This document shows, one piece after another, positions 44,528-52,927 of a stretch of DNA of 64,000 nt. The position numbers and the translations under genes are program-made. Position 1 is the first letter of the stretch, and each line of letters opens with the position of its first letter. The stretch is from Curvibacter sp. GWA2_63_95. Its GTDB lineage: Bacteria; Pseudomonadota; Gammaproteobacteria; Burkholderiales; Burkholderiaceae_C. Location of the stretch: NCBI GenBank assembly GCA_001795455.1, contig MGPB01000021.1:248001-312000 (forward strand). Reading direction: 5' to 3'. The notes under the pieces are model-generated. The model searched no databases, was not told the DNA's origin, and saw only the letters and a list, made by a program, of their open reading frames with translations.

Positions 44528-45279
44528 GGGGCCGCAATCCACTGCAGCACCTCGTCCACGCGGCCTGTGGTGGGGCGTGGCGGAATGGCCGGGCGGTCGA
44601 TCAGGATGACGGGCAGGCCCAGGGCACGGGCGGCGCTGAGCTTGGCCTCGGCGCCACTGCCGCCCGAATTTTTGGCCACCACATGGGTGATGCGGTGCTG
44701 CTGCAACAACGCCGTGTCGGCGGCTACGGTGAAGGGGCCCCGTGCCAGCACGATGTGCCCGCGCTCGGGCGGCAACGCCACCGCGGCGTCCACCAGGCGC
44801 AGCAAAAACCAGTGTTGTTGAAGGGCCAGAAATGGCTCTACATGCTGTCGGCCAATCGCCAGGAAGATGCGGGACGGCGTATGGGGCAAAGCCTGTGCGG
44901 CGGACGCGATATCGGGCACGTGTTGCCAATGGTCACCCACCTGGGCCTGCCAAGCGGGGCGCTCCAGCGCCAACAGCGGAATGCCCGTAACCGCACAGGC
45001 GGTCGCGGCGTTGCGGCTCATCTGGGCTGCGAAAGGGTGGGTGGCGTCCACCACATGGCTGATGTGCTGATCCTGCAACCAGGCACACAAACCGTCTACA
45101 CCACCAAAGCCGCCGACCCGCAGGGGCAGCGGCTGGGGCAGCGGCGATTCGGTGCGGCCTGCGTACGAAAAAATGGCGTCCACCTGCGCATCGGCCAAGG
45201 CCTGGGCCAGGCGGCTGGCTTCGGTGGTGCCGCCCAACACGAGAACCCGCGGTATGGCTGAACCTTGGCTTTCAATCAT
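44488..45279 (-). CDS. cobK: Precorrin-6A reductase
   Basis: A 263-aa CobK/CbiJ-family NADPH reductase. N-terminal VLVLGGTTEASRLAQAL, VVDATHPFAAQMSRNAATAC (residues about 75-95), and HVVAKNSGGSGAEAKLSAARALGLPVILIDRP at the C-terminus are diagnostic. It is the only cob gene on the minus strand here. It overlaps cobJ tail-to-tail by 40 bases and cobL head-to-head by 26 bases. Start at 45279 chosen because the longer frame would lie wholly within cobL coding sequence and lacks family features. Confidence 0.94.
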   Translation of the reverse strand: MIESQGSAIPRVLVLGGTTEASRLAQALADAQVDAIFSYAGRTESPLPQPLPLRVGGFGGVDGLCAWLQDQHISHVVDATHPFAAQMSRNAATACAVTGIPLLALERPAWQAQVGDHWQHVPDIASAAQALPHTPSRIFLAIGRQHVEPFLALQQHWFLLRLVDAAVALPPERGHIVLARGPFTVAADTALLQQHRITHVVAKNSGGSGAEAKLSAARALGLPVILIDRPAIPPRPTTGRVDEVLQWIAAPHGSTGVATERGV

Positions 45280-46435
45280 TGGCATGGGGGAAGATGGGCT
45301 GCATGGTCTGTCGGATGGTAGCCGCTTGGCCCTGGCGAACGCACGGCATGTGGTCGGCGGCCCCAGGCATCTGGCCTTGGCGCAAGCGGGAGCGCGTGGC
45401 ATTGCCTGGCCGGTGCCGTTTGACATCGCGCCCGTGCTGGCGCTGCGCGGCCAGCCCACGGTGGTGCTGGCCTCGGGCGACCCGTTTTGGTTTGGCGCTG
45501 GTGGCAGCCTGGCCAAGCACCTGGGCCCCGGCGAATGGCAGGCGTTTCCCGCGCCCAGCAGTTTTGCCTGGGCGGCGGCTCGCTTGGGCTGGGCGCTGGA
45601 AACCACGCATTGTTTTGGGTTGCACGCCACGCCCTTTGCGACCACCCGGCAGACGCTCCATACGGGTCAGCGGCTGCTGTGCCTGCTGCGCGATGGCGCG
45701 GCGGTCGCAGGTTATGCGCAGTGGCTGACAGCGCAGGGCGCGGGCGATTCCCGCGTCTGGGTGCTGGAGGCTTTGGGTGGCCCGCGTGAGCGTGTGCGTG
45801 AGGCTAGGGCACGGTCTTGCGACTTCGCAGACGTCGTCGCACCGGTGGCCATCGCCGTAGAAGTGGCTGGCCTGAGCGGCATGGCGCGCACGCCCGGGCG
45901 GCCCGACGCCGACTTTGCCCACGATGGCCAGATCACCAAATCACCCGTGCGCGCCATCACGCTGGCCGCGCTGGCGCCACGCCAGGGTGAACACCTGTGG
46001 GACCTGGGCGCGGGCTCCGGCTCGATTGCCGTGGAATGGTGCCTGGCCGGTGGCACAGCCAGCGCCGTGGAGCAGCATGCGGAGCGGGTGGCCCATGTCC
46101 AGGCCAATGCCCAGCACTTTGGCGTGGCCGCAGCGCTGGCGGTGGTGCACGGGGCTGCCATGCAGGCCTTGCAGAACCTGCCACGGCCCGATGCGGTGTT
46201 TGTGGGTGGCGGATTTGACCTGCCGCTGTTTGACGTACTGCGCGCGGCCGCTCCCCAAGGCTGCCGCCTGGTGGTCAATGCCGTGACGCTGGAGACCGAG
46301 TCGGCACTGCTGCAACTGCACGCGCTGCACGGCGGTGCGCTGCTGCGCATCGAGCTGGCACATGCCGCGCCGCTGGGGCGCATGCGCGGCTGGCAGCCCA
46401 GCCGCCCTGTGGTGCAGTGGAGCATCCGGCTGTGA
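45254..46435 (+). CDS. cobL: Precorrin-6Y C5,15-methyltransferase (decarboxylating)
   Basis: A 393-aa fusion of CbiE- and CbiT-type domains. The CbiE part begins WLSIIGMGEDGLHGL, with VVLASGDPFWFGAGGSLAKHL; the CbiT part starts near residue 235 with ALAPRQGEHLWDLGAGSGSIAVEW (SAM motif DLGAGSGSIA) and has PDAVFVGGGFDLPLF. It methylates C5 and C15 and decarboxylates the acetate side chain. Start at 45254 overlaps the cobK 5' end; any later start would cut the first motif. Confidence 0.94.
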   Translation: MAEPWLSIIGMGEDGLHGLSDGSRLALANARHVVGGPRHLALAQAGARGIAWPVPFDIAPVLALRGQPTVVLASGDPFWFGAGGSLAKHLGPGEWQAFPAPSSFAWAAARLGWALETTHCFGLHATPFATTRQTLHTGQRLLCLLRDGAAVAGYAQWLTAQGAGDSRVWVLEALGGPRERVREARARSCDFADVVAPVAIAVEVAGLSGMARTPGRPDADFAHDGQITKSPVRAITLAALAPRQGEHLWDLGAGSGSIAVEWCLAGGTASAVEQHAERVAHVQANAQHFGVAAALAVVHGAAMQALQNLPRPDAVFVGGGFDLPLFDVLRAAAPQGCRLVVNAVTLETESALLQLHALHGGALLRIELAHAAPLGRMRGWQPSRPVVQWSIRL

Positions 46436-46445
46436 AGGGTTGGGC

Positions 46446-46835
46446 ATGAGCGTGGCGGGCTTCGGATTTCGTGAAGCCGCAACGGCAGACTCTTTGCGGG
46501 GCGCCTTGCAAGCAGCGTTGGCGCAATCGGATGCGCCCATCACTCTGACTGCGCTGGCCACGGCCTGGGACAAGGTGGCCGCGCCGGCGTTTGTGCAGTT
46601 TGCCGCCGAGTGGGGGTTGCCGGTGCTGGCCATTTCTGCCGAGGCTTTGCACGCACAGCCGTCCCACGGCAGTGCCCATGTGCCTACACGTTATGGCCAG
46701 GGCAGCCTGGCCGAATCTTCTGCATTGGCGGCCGCAGGCCGCGGTGCGCAACTGCGGGGGCCGCGCTGTGTGTCCCCGGATCGCCTGGCCACTGCGGCTA
46801 TCGCGTTTGTCCTCCCTGAAAATACCTTCCCATGA
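46446..46835 (+). CDS. cobE: Cobalamin biosynthesis protein CobE (CbiG C-terminal type)
   Basis: A 129-aa CobE/GbiG_C-family protein. It begins [17 protein letters not shown], with [17 protein letters not shown] and [20 protein letters not shown] (GS-x-AE-x-A-A), the pattern of the CbiG C-terminal domain. Its exact role in the aerobic pathway is unsettled; in anaerobic organisms the domain is part of cobalt-precorrin-5A hydrolase. Start at 46446 lies 10 bases after cobL; overlaps cobM by ATGA. Confidence 0.88.
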   Translation: MSVAGFGFREAATADSLRGALQAALAQSDAPITLTALATAWDKVAAPAFVQFAAEWGLPVLAISAEALHAQPSHGSAHVPTRYGQGSLAESSALAAAGRGAQLRGPRCVSPDRLATAAIAFVLPENTFP

Positions 46836-47620
46836 CTGTTCACTTTATTGGCGCCGGTCCCGGCGCCCCCGACCTGCTGACCCTGCGCGGCCGCGACCTG
46901 ATTGCTGCCAGCCCCGTGTGTTTGTATGCGGGCTCTCTGGTGCCCGAGGGCGTTTTGGCACATTGCCCGGCCGGTGCCCGCATCGTCAATACGGCGCCGC
47001 TGTCGCTGGAGCAGATCATCGACGAGATCCGCGCTGCGCATGCCGCGGGGCAGGACGTGGCGCGCCTGCATTCGGGCGATCTGTCGGTCTGGTCCGCCAT
47101 GGGCGAGCAGCTGCGCTGCTTGCGGGAGGAGGGCATTCCGTACACCGTCACACCGGGCGTGCCTGCGTTTGCAGCGGCGGCCGCCACGCTGGAGGCCGAG
47201 CTGACCTTGCCGGGCCTGTGCCAGTCGGTGGTGCTGACCCGCACCTCGGGGCGCGCCTCGGCCATGCCGGACAGTGAGTCCCTGCACAACTTCGCGCAGA
47301 CCGGGGCGGTGCTGGCGATCCACCTGTCCATCCATGTGCTGGCCCGCGTGGTGCAAGAGCTCACCCCCCACTACGGCGCGGATTGCCCGGTGGCCGTGGT
47401 CTGGCGCGCCAGCTGGCCCGACGAGCGCGTGGTGCGCGCTACCTTGGCCACCGTGGAAGCTGCGGTGGGTGAGGGCATGGAGCGCACCGCGATCATTCTG
47501 GTGGGCCGTACCCTGGGCGCGCAGGACTTTGCCACCAGCCGCCTGTACGCCGGTGATTACGACCGGCGCTACCGCCCCGTGGGCACCACTCCCCGTTTTC
47601 CAGAGGGCGACACGCCATGA
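46832..47620 (+). CDS. cobM: Precorrin-4 C11-methyltransferase
   Basis: A 262-aa corrinoid methyltransferase. Motifs: [69 protein letters not shown] and [15 protein letters not shown]. It makes precorrin-5. Family length is normal. Overlaps cobE and cobF by 4 bases each, so cobE-cobM-cobF are coupled. Confidence 0.95.
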   Translation: MTVHFIGAGPGAPDLLTLRGRDLIAASPVCLYAGSLVPEGVLAHCPAGARIVNTAPLSLEQIIDEIRAAHAAGQDVARLHSGDLSVWSAMGEQLRCLREEGIPYTVTPGVPAFAAAAATLEAELTLPGLCQSVVLTRTSGRASAMPDSESLHNFAQTGAVLAIHLSIHVLARVVQELTPHYGADCPVAVVWRASWPDERVVRATLATVEAAVGEGMERTAIILVGRTLGAQDFATSRLYAGDYDRRYRPVGTTPRFPEGDTP

Positions 47621-48375
47621 TCGAACTTTGCCTGGTGGGCATGGGCACCGGCAACCCGGATCACATCACCCGTCAGGGCGTGGCCGCACTGAACGCGGCG
47701 GACTTGGTCCTGCTGCCCCACAAGGGCGCGGACAAGGCCGACCTGGCCGATGTGCGCGCCAGCCTGTGCGCGCAGCTGATCACCAACCCGGCCACACGCG
47801 TGCTGGACTTTGACATGCCGGTGCGCGACAGTGCCGACCCCGACTACCAGGGCGGCGTGAACCGCTGGCACGATGCCATTGCACAGGTGTGGCTGGCGCA
47901 TATCCGGGCCCATCTGCCCCAGGGCGGGCGCTTGGCGCTGCTGGTGTGGGGCGACCCATCCTTGTACGACAGCACTTTGCGTATTGCCGAGCGTCTGGCG
48001 GCGCAACTGCCGTTGCGGGTATCGGTGGTGCCGGGCATCACGGCGCTGCAGGCGCTCACCGCCGCCCATGCCATGGCCTTGAATGAGATCAATGCCCCGG
48101 TCACCATCACCACCGGCCGCAGGCTGCGCGACCATGGTTGGCCCGCGGATGCCAGCACCGTGGCCGTGATGCTGGACGGCCAATGCGCGTTTCAGCAGTT
48201 GGCGCCCGCGGGCATCCACATCTGGTGGGGGGCTTATCTGGGCATGCCCAACCAGCTCTGCATCAGCGGCCCCCTGGCCGAGGTGGGCGCACAGATCGTG
48301 GCGCAACGCGAGGTGGCACGCGCGGCACACGGCTGGATCATGGACACCTACTTGCTGCGCAAGCACGCAGGGTGA
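47617..48375 (+). CDS. cobF: Precorrin-6A synthase (deacetylating)
   Basis: A 252-aa CobF. It methylates C1 and removes acetate from precorrin-5, an enzyme restricted to the aerobic pathway. Motifs: [67 protein letters not shown]. With CobG it confirms the oxygen-dependent route. It ends the cob gene set in this window; cobalt chelatase (cobNST) and late-pathway genes are not here. Confidence 0.94.
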   Translation: MIELCLVGMGTGNPDHITRQGVAALNAADLVLLPHKGADKADLADVRASLCAQLITNPATRVLDFDMPVRDSADPDYQGGVNRWHDAIAQVWLAHIRAHLPQGGRLALLVWGDPSLYDSTLRIAERLAAQLPLRVSVVPGITALQALTAAHAMALNEINAPVTITTGRRLRDHGWPADASTVAVMLDGQCAFQQLAPAGIHIWWGAYLGMPNQLCISGPLAEVGAQIVAQREVARAAHGWIMDTYLLRKHAG

Positions 48376-48395
48376 GCAACGACAGCCCTGCCTGC

Positions 48396-48926
48396 TCAGG
48401 ACTCGGGCGGCAGGAGCATGGCGATGCGCTCGCTGATGGAGTCGGCCCGCTCGGCGCCGGCAATGGTTTCCACGGCCGCAATCATGTCGCGTGCTGCGGC
48501 CAGCATCGATTCGCGGTCCTTGGCGTTGCGCAGCGCCTCGCGGAAGGCTTCGGCCTGCCCGGGGGCACGGCGTACAAACATGCGTTCGCAGATGTCGAAC
48601 AAAAACATGCGCGTGGTGGCCAGCGAACGTTTCCCCTCAAAGTTGTCTGCGGCGTGCGCGGGTGCCGCCGTGGAGGCGGGCACTAGCGCTGTGGGGGCGG
48701 CTTCTGCGCGCAGGGTGCTGGGGCGCTCCAGGTTGATGCCGACCAGGTAGCCCGTTGCAATGAGCTGGTGGGCCAGAATTTGGGCCTGGCCATTGAACAG
48801 ATGGTTCACCGCGCCTACCGTGGTTTTGCCATCGGCCAGGATCAGCAGGGCGCGCTCGCGCTGGCCCAGCGTGCGGCTTCCGCTTTGCAATTCCGCACGT
48901 GCCTTGTCAGTTTTTTGAAGTTGCAT
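48396..48926 (-). CDS. Hypothetical protein (176 aa)
   Basis: Unrecognised cytoplasmic protein. Residues 20-65 (GSRTLGQRERALLILADGKTT broken at RERALLIL, then AVNHLFNG) look like a winged-helix-type segment similar to that seen in some GGDEF/TPR-associated regulators, and a Pro/Ala-rich linker around 75-95 separates it from a helical C-terminal domain with TRMFLFDICERMFVRR and MLAAARDMIAAVETIAGA. It ends convergent with cobF at 21 bases. Base use is like the core genome. Function unknown. Confidence 0.75.
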   Translation of the reverse strand: MQLQKTDKARAELQSGSRTLGQRERALLILADGKTTVGAVNHLFNGQAQILAHQLIATGYLVGINLERPSTLRAEAAPTALVPASTAAPAHAADNFEGKRSLATTRMFLFDICERMFVRRAPGQAEAFREALRNAKDRESMLAAARDMIAAVETIAGAERADSISERIAMLLPPES

Positions 48927-49014
48927 GGCTCGCCTCCAACGAAGCCCGCATTACAGCGTTGGAACATGACAAATGCGTGAAGGGCAGGCATCGCAGCGGC
49001 GCCCGCCGCCCGGC

Positions 49015-50175
49015 TTAGCGCGGCAACACGCGCAGCAGCCGCCCGTTGGGGCTGTCGGTCAGCAGGTAGAGCAGGCCATCGGGGCCCTGGCGTACATCGC
49101 GCACACGTTCGCCCAACTCGGGCAGCAGCTTGCTTTCACGCAGTACCTTGCCGCTAAACGGTGCAGCAAGTTCCAGTCGCGCCAGGTAACCAAACTTGAG
49201 CGAACCCACCACCAAGTTGCCCATCCAGGCCTTGCCGTAGCGCTCGCTGGTGATGAAGGCCATGCCCGACGGCGCGATGGATGGCACCCAATAGTGCAGC
49301 GGCTGCTCCATGCCGGCCTGCGCAGTGATACCGCTGCCAATGCGGCCACCACCGTAGTTTTCGCCATAAGTGATGATGGGCCAGCCGTAGTTGCGGCCAC
49401 GGGTGATGCGGTTGAGCTCATCACCACCTTGCGGGCCGTGCTCGTGCTCCCACAGCGCGCCGTCAGGGGCCAGCACCAGGCCCTGGGGGTTGCGGTGGCC
49501 GTAGCTCCAGATCTCGGGCAGGGCGCCGTCGCGCCGTGCGGCGGGTGTGTTGAAGGGGTTGTCGGCGGGGATGCTGCCGTCCTTGCCCACGCGCACGACT
49601 TTGCCGTTGTGGTTGTCCAGGCGCTGGGCATCGTCTTTGCGGCTGAAGCGCTCGCCCAGTGTCAAAAACAAGGTGCCGTCAGGGCGCCCATCCTTGCGGC
49701 CTTCGGCGATGCGGCAGCCAAAGTGGGCGCTGCTGGCCACCTTGGGCTGTTGGCTGAAGAGCACCTGCACGTTTTGCAGTTGGCTGCGGTCTTGGGAGAG
49801 TTGGGCACGTGCCAAGGCCGTGCTGTTGCCGCCAGCGCCGGGTTCGGCGTAGCAGAGGTAGAGGGTGCGGTTGTTGGCGTAGTCGCTGTCCAGCAGCACG
49901 TCGAGCAGCCCGCCCTGGCCGCCAGCGGCTACGGCCGGCACACCAGGCAAGGGTGCAGATACGGCCCCGGTGGCCTCCACCACGCGCAGCGTGCCGGGGC
50001 GTTCGGTGACCAGAAAACGGCCGTCTGGCAGAAAGGCCAGGGCCCAGGGACTTTGCAATTGGGTGGCGACGATTTCCACCCGCAACGGGGATGCGGTCTG
50101 CGCCAGCGCGGTGCTAGCGCACAGGGCCGCCAGGCACAGGCCAAGGCCACGCCAGACAAGGTGCTTCAGAACCAT
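49015..50175 (-). CDS. PQQ-dependent sugar dehydrogenase family protein (YliI/Asd-type beta-propeller)
   Basis: A 386-aa secreted protein. Signal peptide LVWRGLGLCLAALCASTALA with cleavage before QTASP. The mature part is a six-bladed propeller of the soluble glucose dehydrogenase/aldose sugar dehydrogenase family: VEIVATQLQSPWALAFLPDG, GGLLDVLLDSDYANN, YGHRNPQGLVLAPDG, HGPQGGDELNRITRGRNYGW. Such enzymes oxidise aldoses in the periplasm using PQQ when available. No PQQ biosynthesis genes are in the window. It is a single gene on the minus strand. Confidence 0.88.
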   Translation of the reverse strand: MVLKHLVWRGLGLCLAALCASTALAQTASPLRVEIVATQLQSPWALAFLPDGRFLVTERPGTLRVVEATGAVSAPLPGVPAVAAGGQGGLLDVLLDSDYANNRTLYLCYAEPGAGGNSTALARAQLSQDRSQLQNVQVLFSQQPKVASSAHFGCRIAEGRKDGRPDGTLFLTLGERFSRKDDAQRLDNHNGKVVRVGKDGSIPADNPFNTPAARRDGALPEIWSYGHRNPQGLVLAPDGALWEHEHGPQGGDELNRITRGRNYGWPIITYGENYGGGRIGSGITAQAGMEQPLHYWVPSIAPSGMAFITSERYGKAWMGNLVVGSLKFGYLARLELAAPFSGKVLRESKLLPELGERVRDVRQGPDGLLYLLTDSPNGRLLRVLPR

Positions 50176-50254
50176 GGCTGCCCTCCACTTTTAAGACAAA
50201 TTGGCCTATAGTCCACGTGGAATATGCGCAAATAGCTCCTGAAATGATAGCAAA
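50176..50254. promoter_or_regulatory. Short gap with a TAGC-type repeat core
   Basis: Between the sugar dehydrogenase start and the aminotransferase stop. TAGCTCCTGAAATGATAGCA (50233-50252) is a short palindromic core of the dispersed repeat. Confidence 0.4.
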
Positions 50255-51415
50255 TCAGAGTTTTTGCAAGCGCTCCAGCGCCGCGTTCAGGGTGGCGTCT
50301 TGTTTGGCAAAGCAGAAGCGCACCACGCGTTGGTCAAAGCCGTCGCCATAAAAGGCAGACAGGGGAATCGCCGCCACACCCACCTCGCGCGTGAGCCACT
50401 GGCAGAAGTCGGCCTCGCCCAGGTCGCTCACCTCCGAGATGTCCACACACTGGAAGTAGCTGCCCTGGCTGGGCAACAGCTTGAACTTGGTGTGGGCCAG
50501 TCCGGCACGGAACAGGTCACGCTTGCGCTGGTAGAACGCGGGCAGCTCCAGGTAGGGCGCGGGGTTGCTCAGATAGGCGGCCAGTGCGTGTTGCACCGGC
50601 GTGTTTACGGTGAACACATTGAACTGGTGCACCTTGCGGAACTCGGCCATGAGCGGCGCTGGGGCGGCGACGGTGCCTACTTTCCAGCCCGTGACATGGA
50701 AAGTTTTGCCAAAGCTGGACACCGCAAAGGCGCGTGCTGCCAGACCGGGGTAGCGCGACACGCTTTCGTGCGGCTGGTCGTCAAACACCATGTGTTCGTA
50801 CACCTCATCGCTGATCAGCAGCACATCGGTGGGGGCCAGCAGGTCTTGCAGGGCAAGCATGTCGGTTTTGCTCCACACCGTGGCGCTGGGGTTGTGCGGG
50901 GTGTTGATCAGCAGGGCGCGCGTTTTGGGCGTGATGGCCGCGCTGATCTTGGCAAAGTCGGGCCGGAAGGTGCCGGGTGTGAGCGGCACGCGCACCACCA
51001 CACCGCCGGCCAGCTCGATATTGGGCACATAGCTGTCGTAGCAGGGCTCCAGCACAATGACTTCATCGCCCGGGTGCACCACGGCCAGGATGGCGGTGAT
51101 GATGGCCTGGGTGGCGCCGGCGGTGATGGTGATCTCGCTGTCTGGGTGGTATTGCATGCCGTGCAAGGCGGCGATCTTGGCCGCCACGGCCTGGCGCAGC
51201 ACCGGCACGCCGGTCATGGGCGGGTACTGGTTGTGGCCGGCCTGCATGGCGGTGGTCACCGCATCCACCAGCGCGGGATCGCAGGCAAAGTCGGGAAAGC
51301 CCTGGCCCAGGTTCACCGCCTTGTGCTCGGCAGCCAGGGCCGACATCACGGTAAAGATGGTGGTGCCCACCTTGGGCAGGCGGGAGGTAATGCTTGGGGT
51401 GCGTGGGTCGTTCAT
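50255..51415 (-). CDS. PLP-dependent aminotransferase, probable methionine aminotransferase (YbdL-like)
   Basis: A 386-aa class I/II fold aminotransferase. N-terminus LPKVGTTIFTVMSALAAEHKAVNLGQGFPDF (broken at VNLGQGFPDF), cofactor residues in GATQAIITAILAV, INTPHNPSAT, ISDEVYEH and the PLP-lysine in SSFGKTFHVTGWKVG. The GQGFPDF and FGKTFHVTGWK patterns match the YbdL/kynurenine aminotransferase-like subgroup, active on methionine and related amino acids. It lies downstream of cysB on the same strand, consistent with sulfur amino-acid metabolism. Confidence 0.88.
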   Translation of the reverse strand: MNDPRTPSITSRLPKVGTTIFTVMSALAAEHKAVNLGQGFPDFACDPALVDAVTTAMQAGHNQYPPMTGVPVLRQAVAAKIAALHGMQYHPDSEITITAGATQAIITAILAVVHPGDEVIVLEPCYDSYVPNIELAGGVVVRVPLTPGTFRPDFAKISAAITPKTRALLINTPHNPSATVWSKTDMLALQDLLAPTDVLLISDEVYEHMVFDDQPHESVSRYPGLAARAFAVSSFGKTFHVTGWKVGTVAAPAPLMAEFRKVHQFNVFTVNTPVQHALAAYLSNPAPYLELPAFYQRKRDLFRAGLAHTKFKLLPSQGSYFQCVDISEVSDLGEADFCQWLTREVGVAAIPLSAFYGDGFDQRVVRFCFAKQDATLNAALERLQKL

Positions 51416-51491
51416 GAAATCACACGATGCAGGAATGAAATGTTTTGGTCAGTGCCACCGCGGAACCGGCTTTGCCGGGCCGCTGGTGGCG

Positions 51492-51531
51492 CCCCCCTGA
51501 GGGGGGAAGCGGCCGAAGGCTGCTTCAGGGG
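51492..51531. repeat. GC-rich palindromic (REP-like) repeat between cysB and the aminotransferase gene
   Basis: CCCCCCTGAGGGGGGAAGCG then GCCgaaGGCTGCTTCAGGGGG. CCCCCTGA pairs with TCAGGGGG, and AAGCgGCC pairs with GGCtGCTT inside, leaving a gggggg bulge that can also pair with the first C-run. Two alternative folds are possible. This kind of sequence is frequent between genes in Comamonadaceae (general knowledge). It may terminate cysB. Confidence 0.7.
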
Positions 51532-51533
51532 GC

Positions 51534-52499
51534 TCAAAGCTCATAGTCGTTCACATGGCCTTCCATGGCCTTGGCAATCAGGGTGCGGTCCAGGCGGCTG
51601 CTCAGCAGTTCGGCAAAGGTAAAGACGAAGTTGCGCAGATAGGCGCTGCGCTTGAAGGCTACGCGGGTGATGTTCTGGCCAAACAGGTAGCCAGCCGATC
51701 GCACCACCAGGCCGCCCTTGGCGTCATTTTTCTCCATGTCTTCCACCACGTCGGTGACCGCCATTTCGGCCGCAATGCCAATGCCCAGCCCCAGGCGTAC
51801 ATAGGTCTTGATCACGTCAGAGTCGATGGCTTCCAGCGATATGCGGGGTTCGAGCTTGCGCGCGGCAAAAGCCTGGTCGATCTTGGTGCGGCCGGTGAAG
51901 GAGGGGTGGTAGGTGATCAGTGGCTCGGCGGCCACTTCTTCCAAGGTCACGCGCTCCTTCTTCGCCAGCGGGTGGTCGGTGGGCAGCACCAGTACGTGCT
52001 GCCATTCGTAGCAGGGCAGGGTCACCAGCTCGGAGTAGTTGGCCAGCGACTCGGTGGCGATGCCGATTTCAGCCACGTCGTCGATCAGCATGCGGGCCAC
52101 CTGGTCGGGCGCGCCCTGGTGCAGGCTCACGTTGACTTTGGGGAAGGCGGTGCGCAGCTGGGCCACTTTTTCGGGCAGTACATAACGGGCCTGGGTGTGG
52201 GTGGTGGCGATGGAGAGGGTGCCACTGTCCTGCGAGCTGTATTGCTCACCGATGCGCTTGAGGTTGTTCACTTCGCGCAGGATCAGCTCAATGCTTTTGA
52301 GCACATGCTGGCCGGGTTCGGTGATGCGCTTGAGGCGTTTGCCATGGCGCGCAAAGATGTCGATGCCCAGTTCCTCTTCGAGTTCGATGATGGCCTTGGA
52401 CACACCGGGCTGCGAGGTGTGCAGGGCTTTGGCGGCTTCGGTCAGGTTGAGGTTGCGGCGCGCGGCTTCCTGAACGAAGCGAAATTGGTGTAAGTTCAT
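51534..52499 (-). CDS. cysB: LysR-type regulator CysB
   Basis: A 321-aa LysR regulator of the CysB/Cbl group. DNA-binding helix-turn-helix: NLHQFRFVQEAARRNLNLTE then AAKALHTSQPGVSKAIIELE. The effector domain starts SIATTHTQARYVLP, the phrase shared by CysB and Cbl. The start at 52499 has AGGTGA upstream; a GTG at 52511 is too close to that site. CysB activates cys genes when N-acetylserine (or O-acetylserine) is present and sulfide is low, so it is the expected regulator of the operon at 13172-19270. An AT-rich 50-base gap separates it from the next gene. Confidence 0.92.
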   Translation of the reverse strand: MNLHQFRFVQEAARRNLNLTEAAKALHTSQPGVSKAIIELEEELGIDIFARHGKRLKRITEPGQHVLKSIELILREVNNLKRIGEQYSSQDSGTLSIATTHTQARYVLPEKVAQLRTAFPKVNVSLHQGAPDQVARMLIDDVAEIGIATESLANYSELVTLPCYEWQHVLVLPTDHPLAKKERVTLEEVAAEPLITYHPSFTGRTKIDQAFAARKLEPRISLEAIDSDVIKTYVRLGLGIGIAAEMAVTDVVEDMEKNDAKGGLVVRSAGYLFGQNITRVAFKRSAYLRNFVFTFAELLSSRLDRTLIAKAMEGHVNDYEL

Positions 52500-52549
52500 A
52501 TCAAATTTCACCTAAAGATGAAATTCATTATGCATCAAAACATCTATTG

Positions 52550-52927
52550 CTAAGCGCTGTCCAGGGCGATCTGCGCCAGCAATTGCACCATGCGCGGGTC
52601 TTCCCCCACGGCGTCTTGCAGCAGGATGGGAACCAGGTGGTACTGCACGCGCAGGTTGTGCACCAACGCCGGCAGGTCTTCGCGAGCGTGGCGGCCCACG
52701 CCCAAAAACATCGGAACAATGCGCACGGCGCGCGCACCCTGGGCGATCAGGTCGGCCACAGCAGTAGGCAGGTCGGGCTGGCTCAGCTCCAGATAGGCGC
52801 AGACCACCAGCGTGTCTGGCGAGGACTGGCGGATTTGCGCCGCCACCGCCTCGATGGGCCGGTGCCAGAGCGGGTCGCGCGAGCCGTGGGCAAACAGCAC
52901 CACACCGGTGGGATGGGGAAGGCTCAT
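52550..52927 (-). CDS. Single-domain CbiX/SirB chelatase
   Basis: A 125-aa small chelatase, the length of CbiX-short proteins. Metal-site residues: VVLFAHGSRDPLWHRP with His10-type ligand, and the second His in VPMFLGVGRHAREDLP. It inserts Co2+ or Fe2+ into sirohydrochlorin. Because the cobalamin genes in this window are of the late-cobalt (aerobic) type, iron insertion for siroheme, needed by CysI, is the better guess. Starts at 52927 overlapping the lptG stop by ATGA, and lies beside cysB. Confidence 0.87.
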   Translation of the reverse strand: MSLPHPTGVVLFAHGSRDPLWHRPIEAVAAQIRQSSPDTLVVCAYLELSQPDLPTAVADLIAQGARAVRIVPMFLGVGRHAREDLPALVHNLRVQYHLVPILLQDAVGEDPRMVQLLAQIALDSA

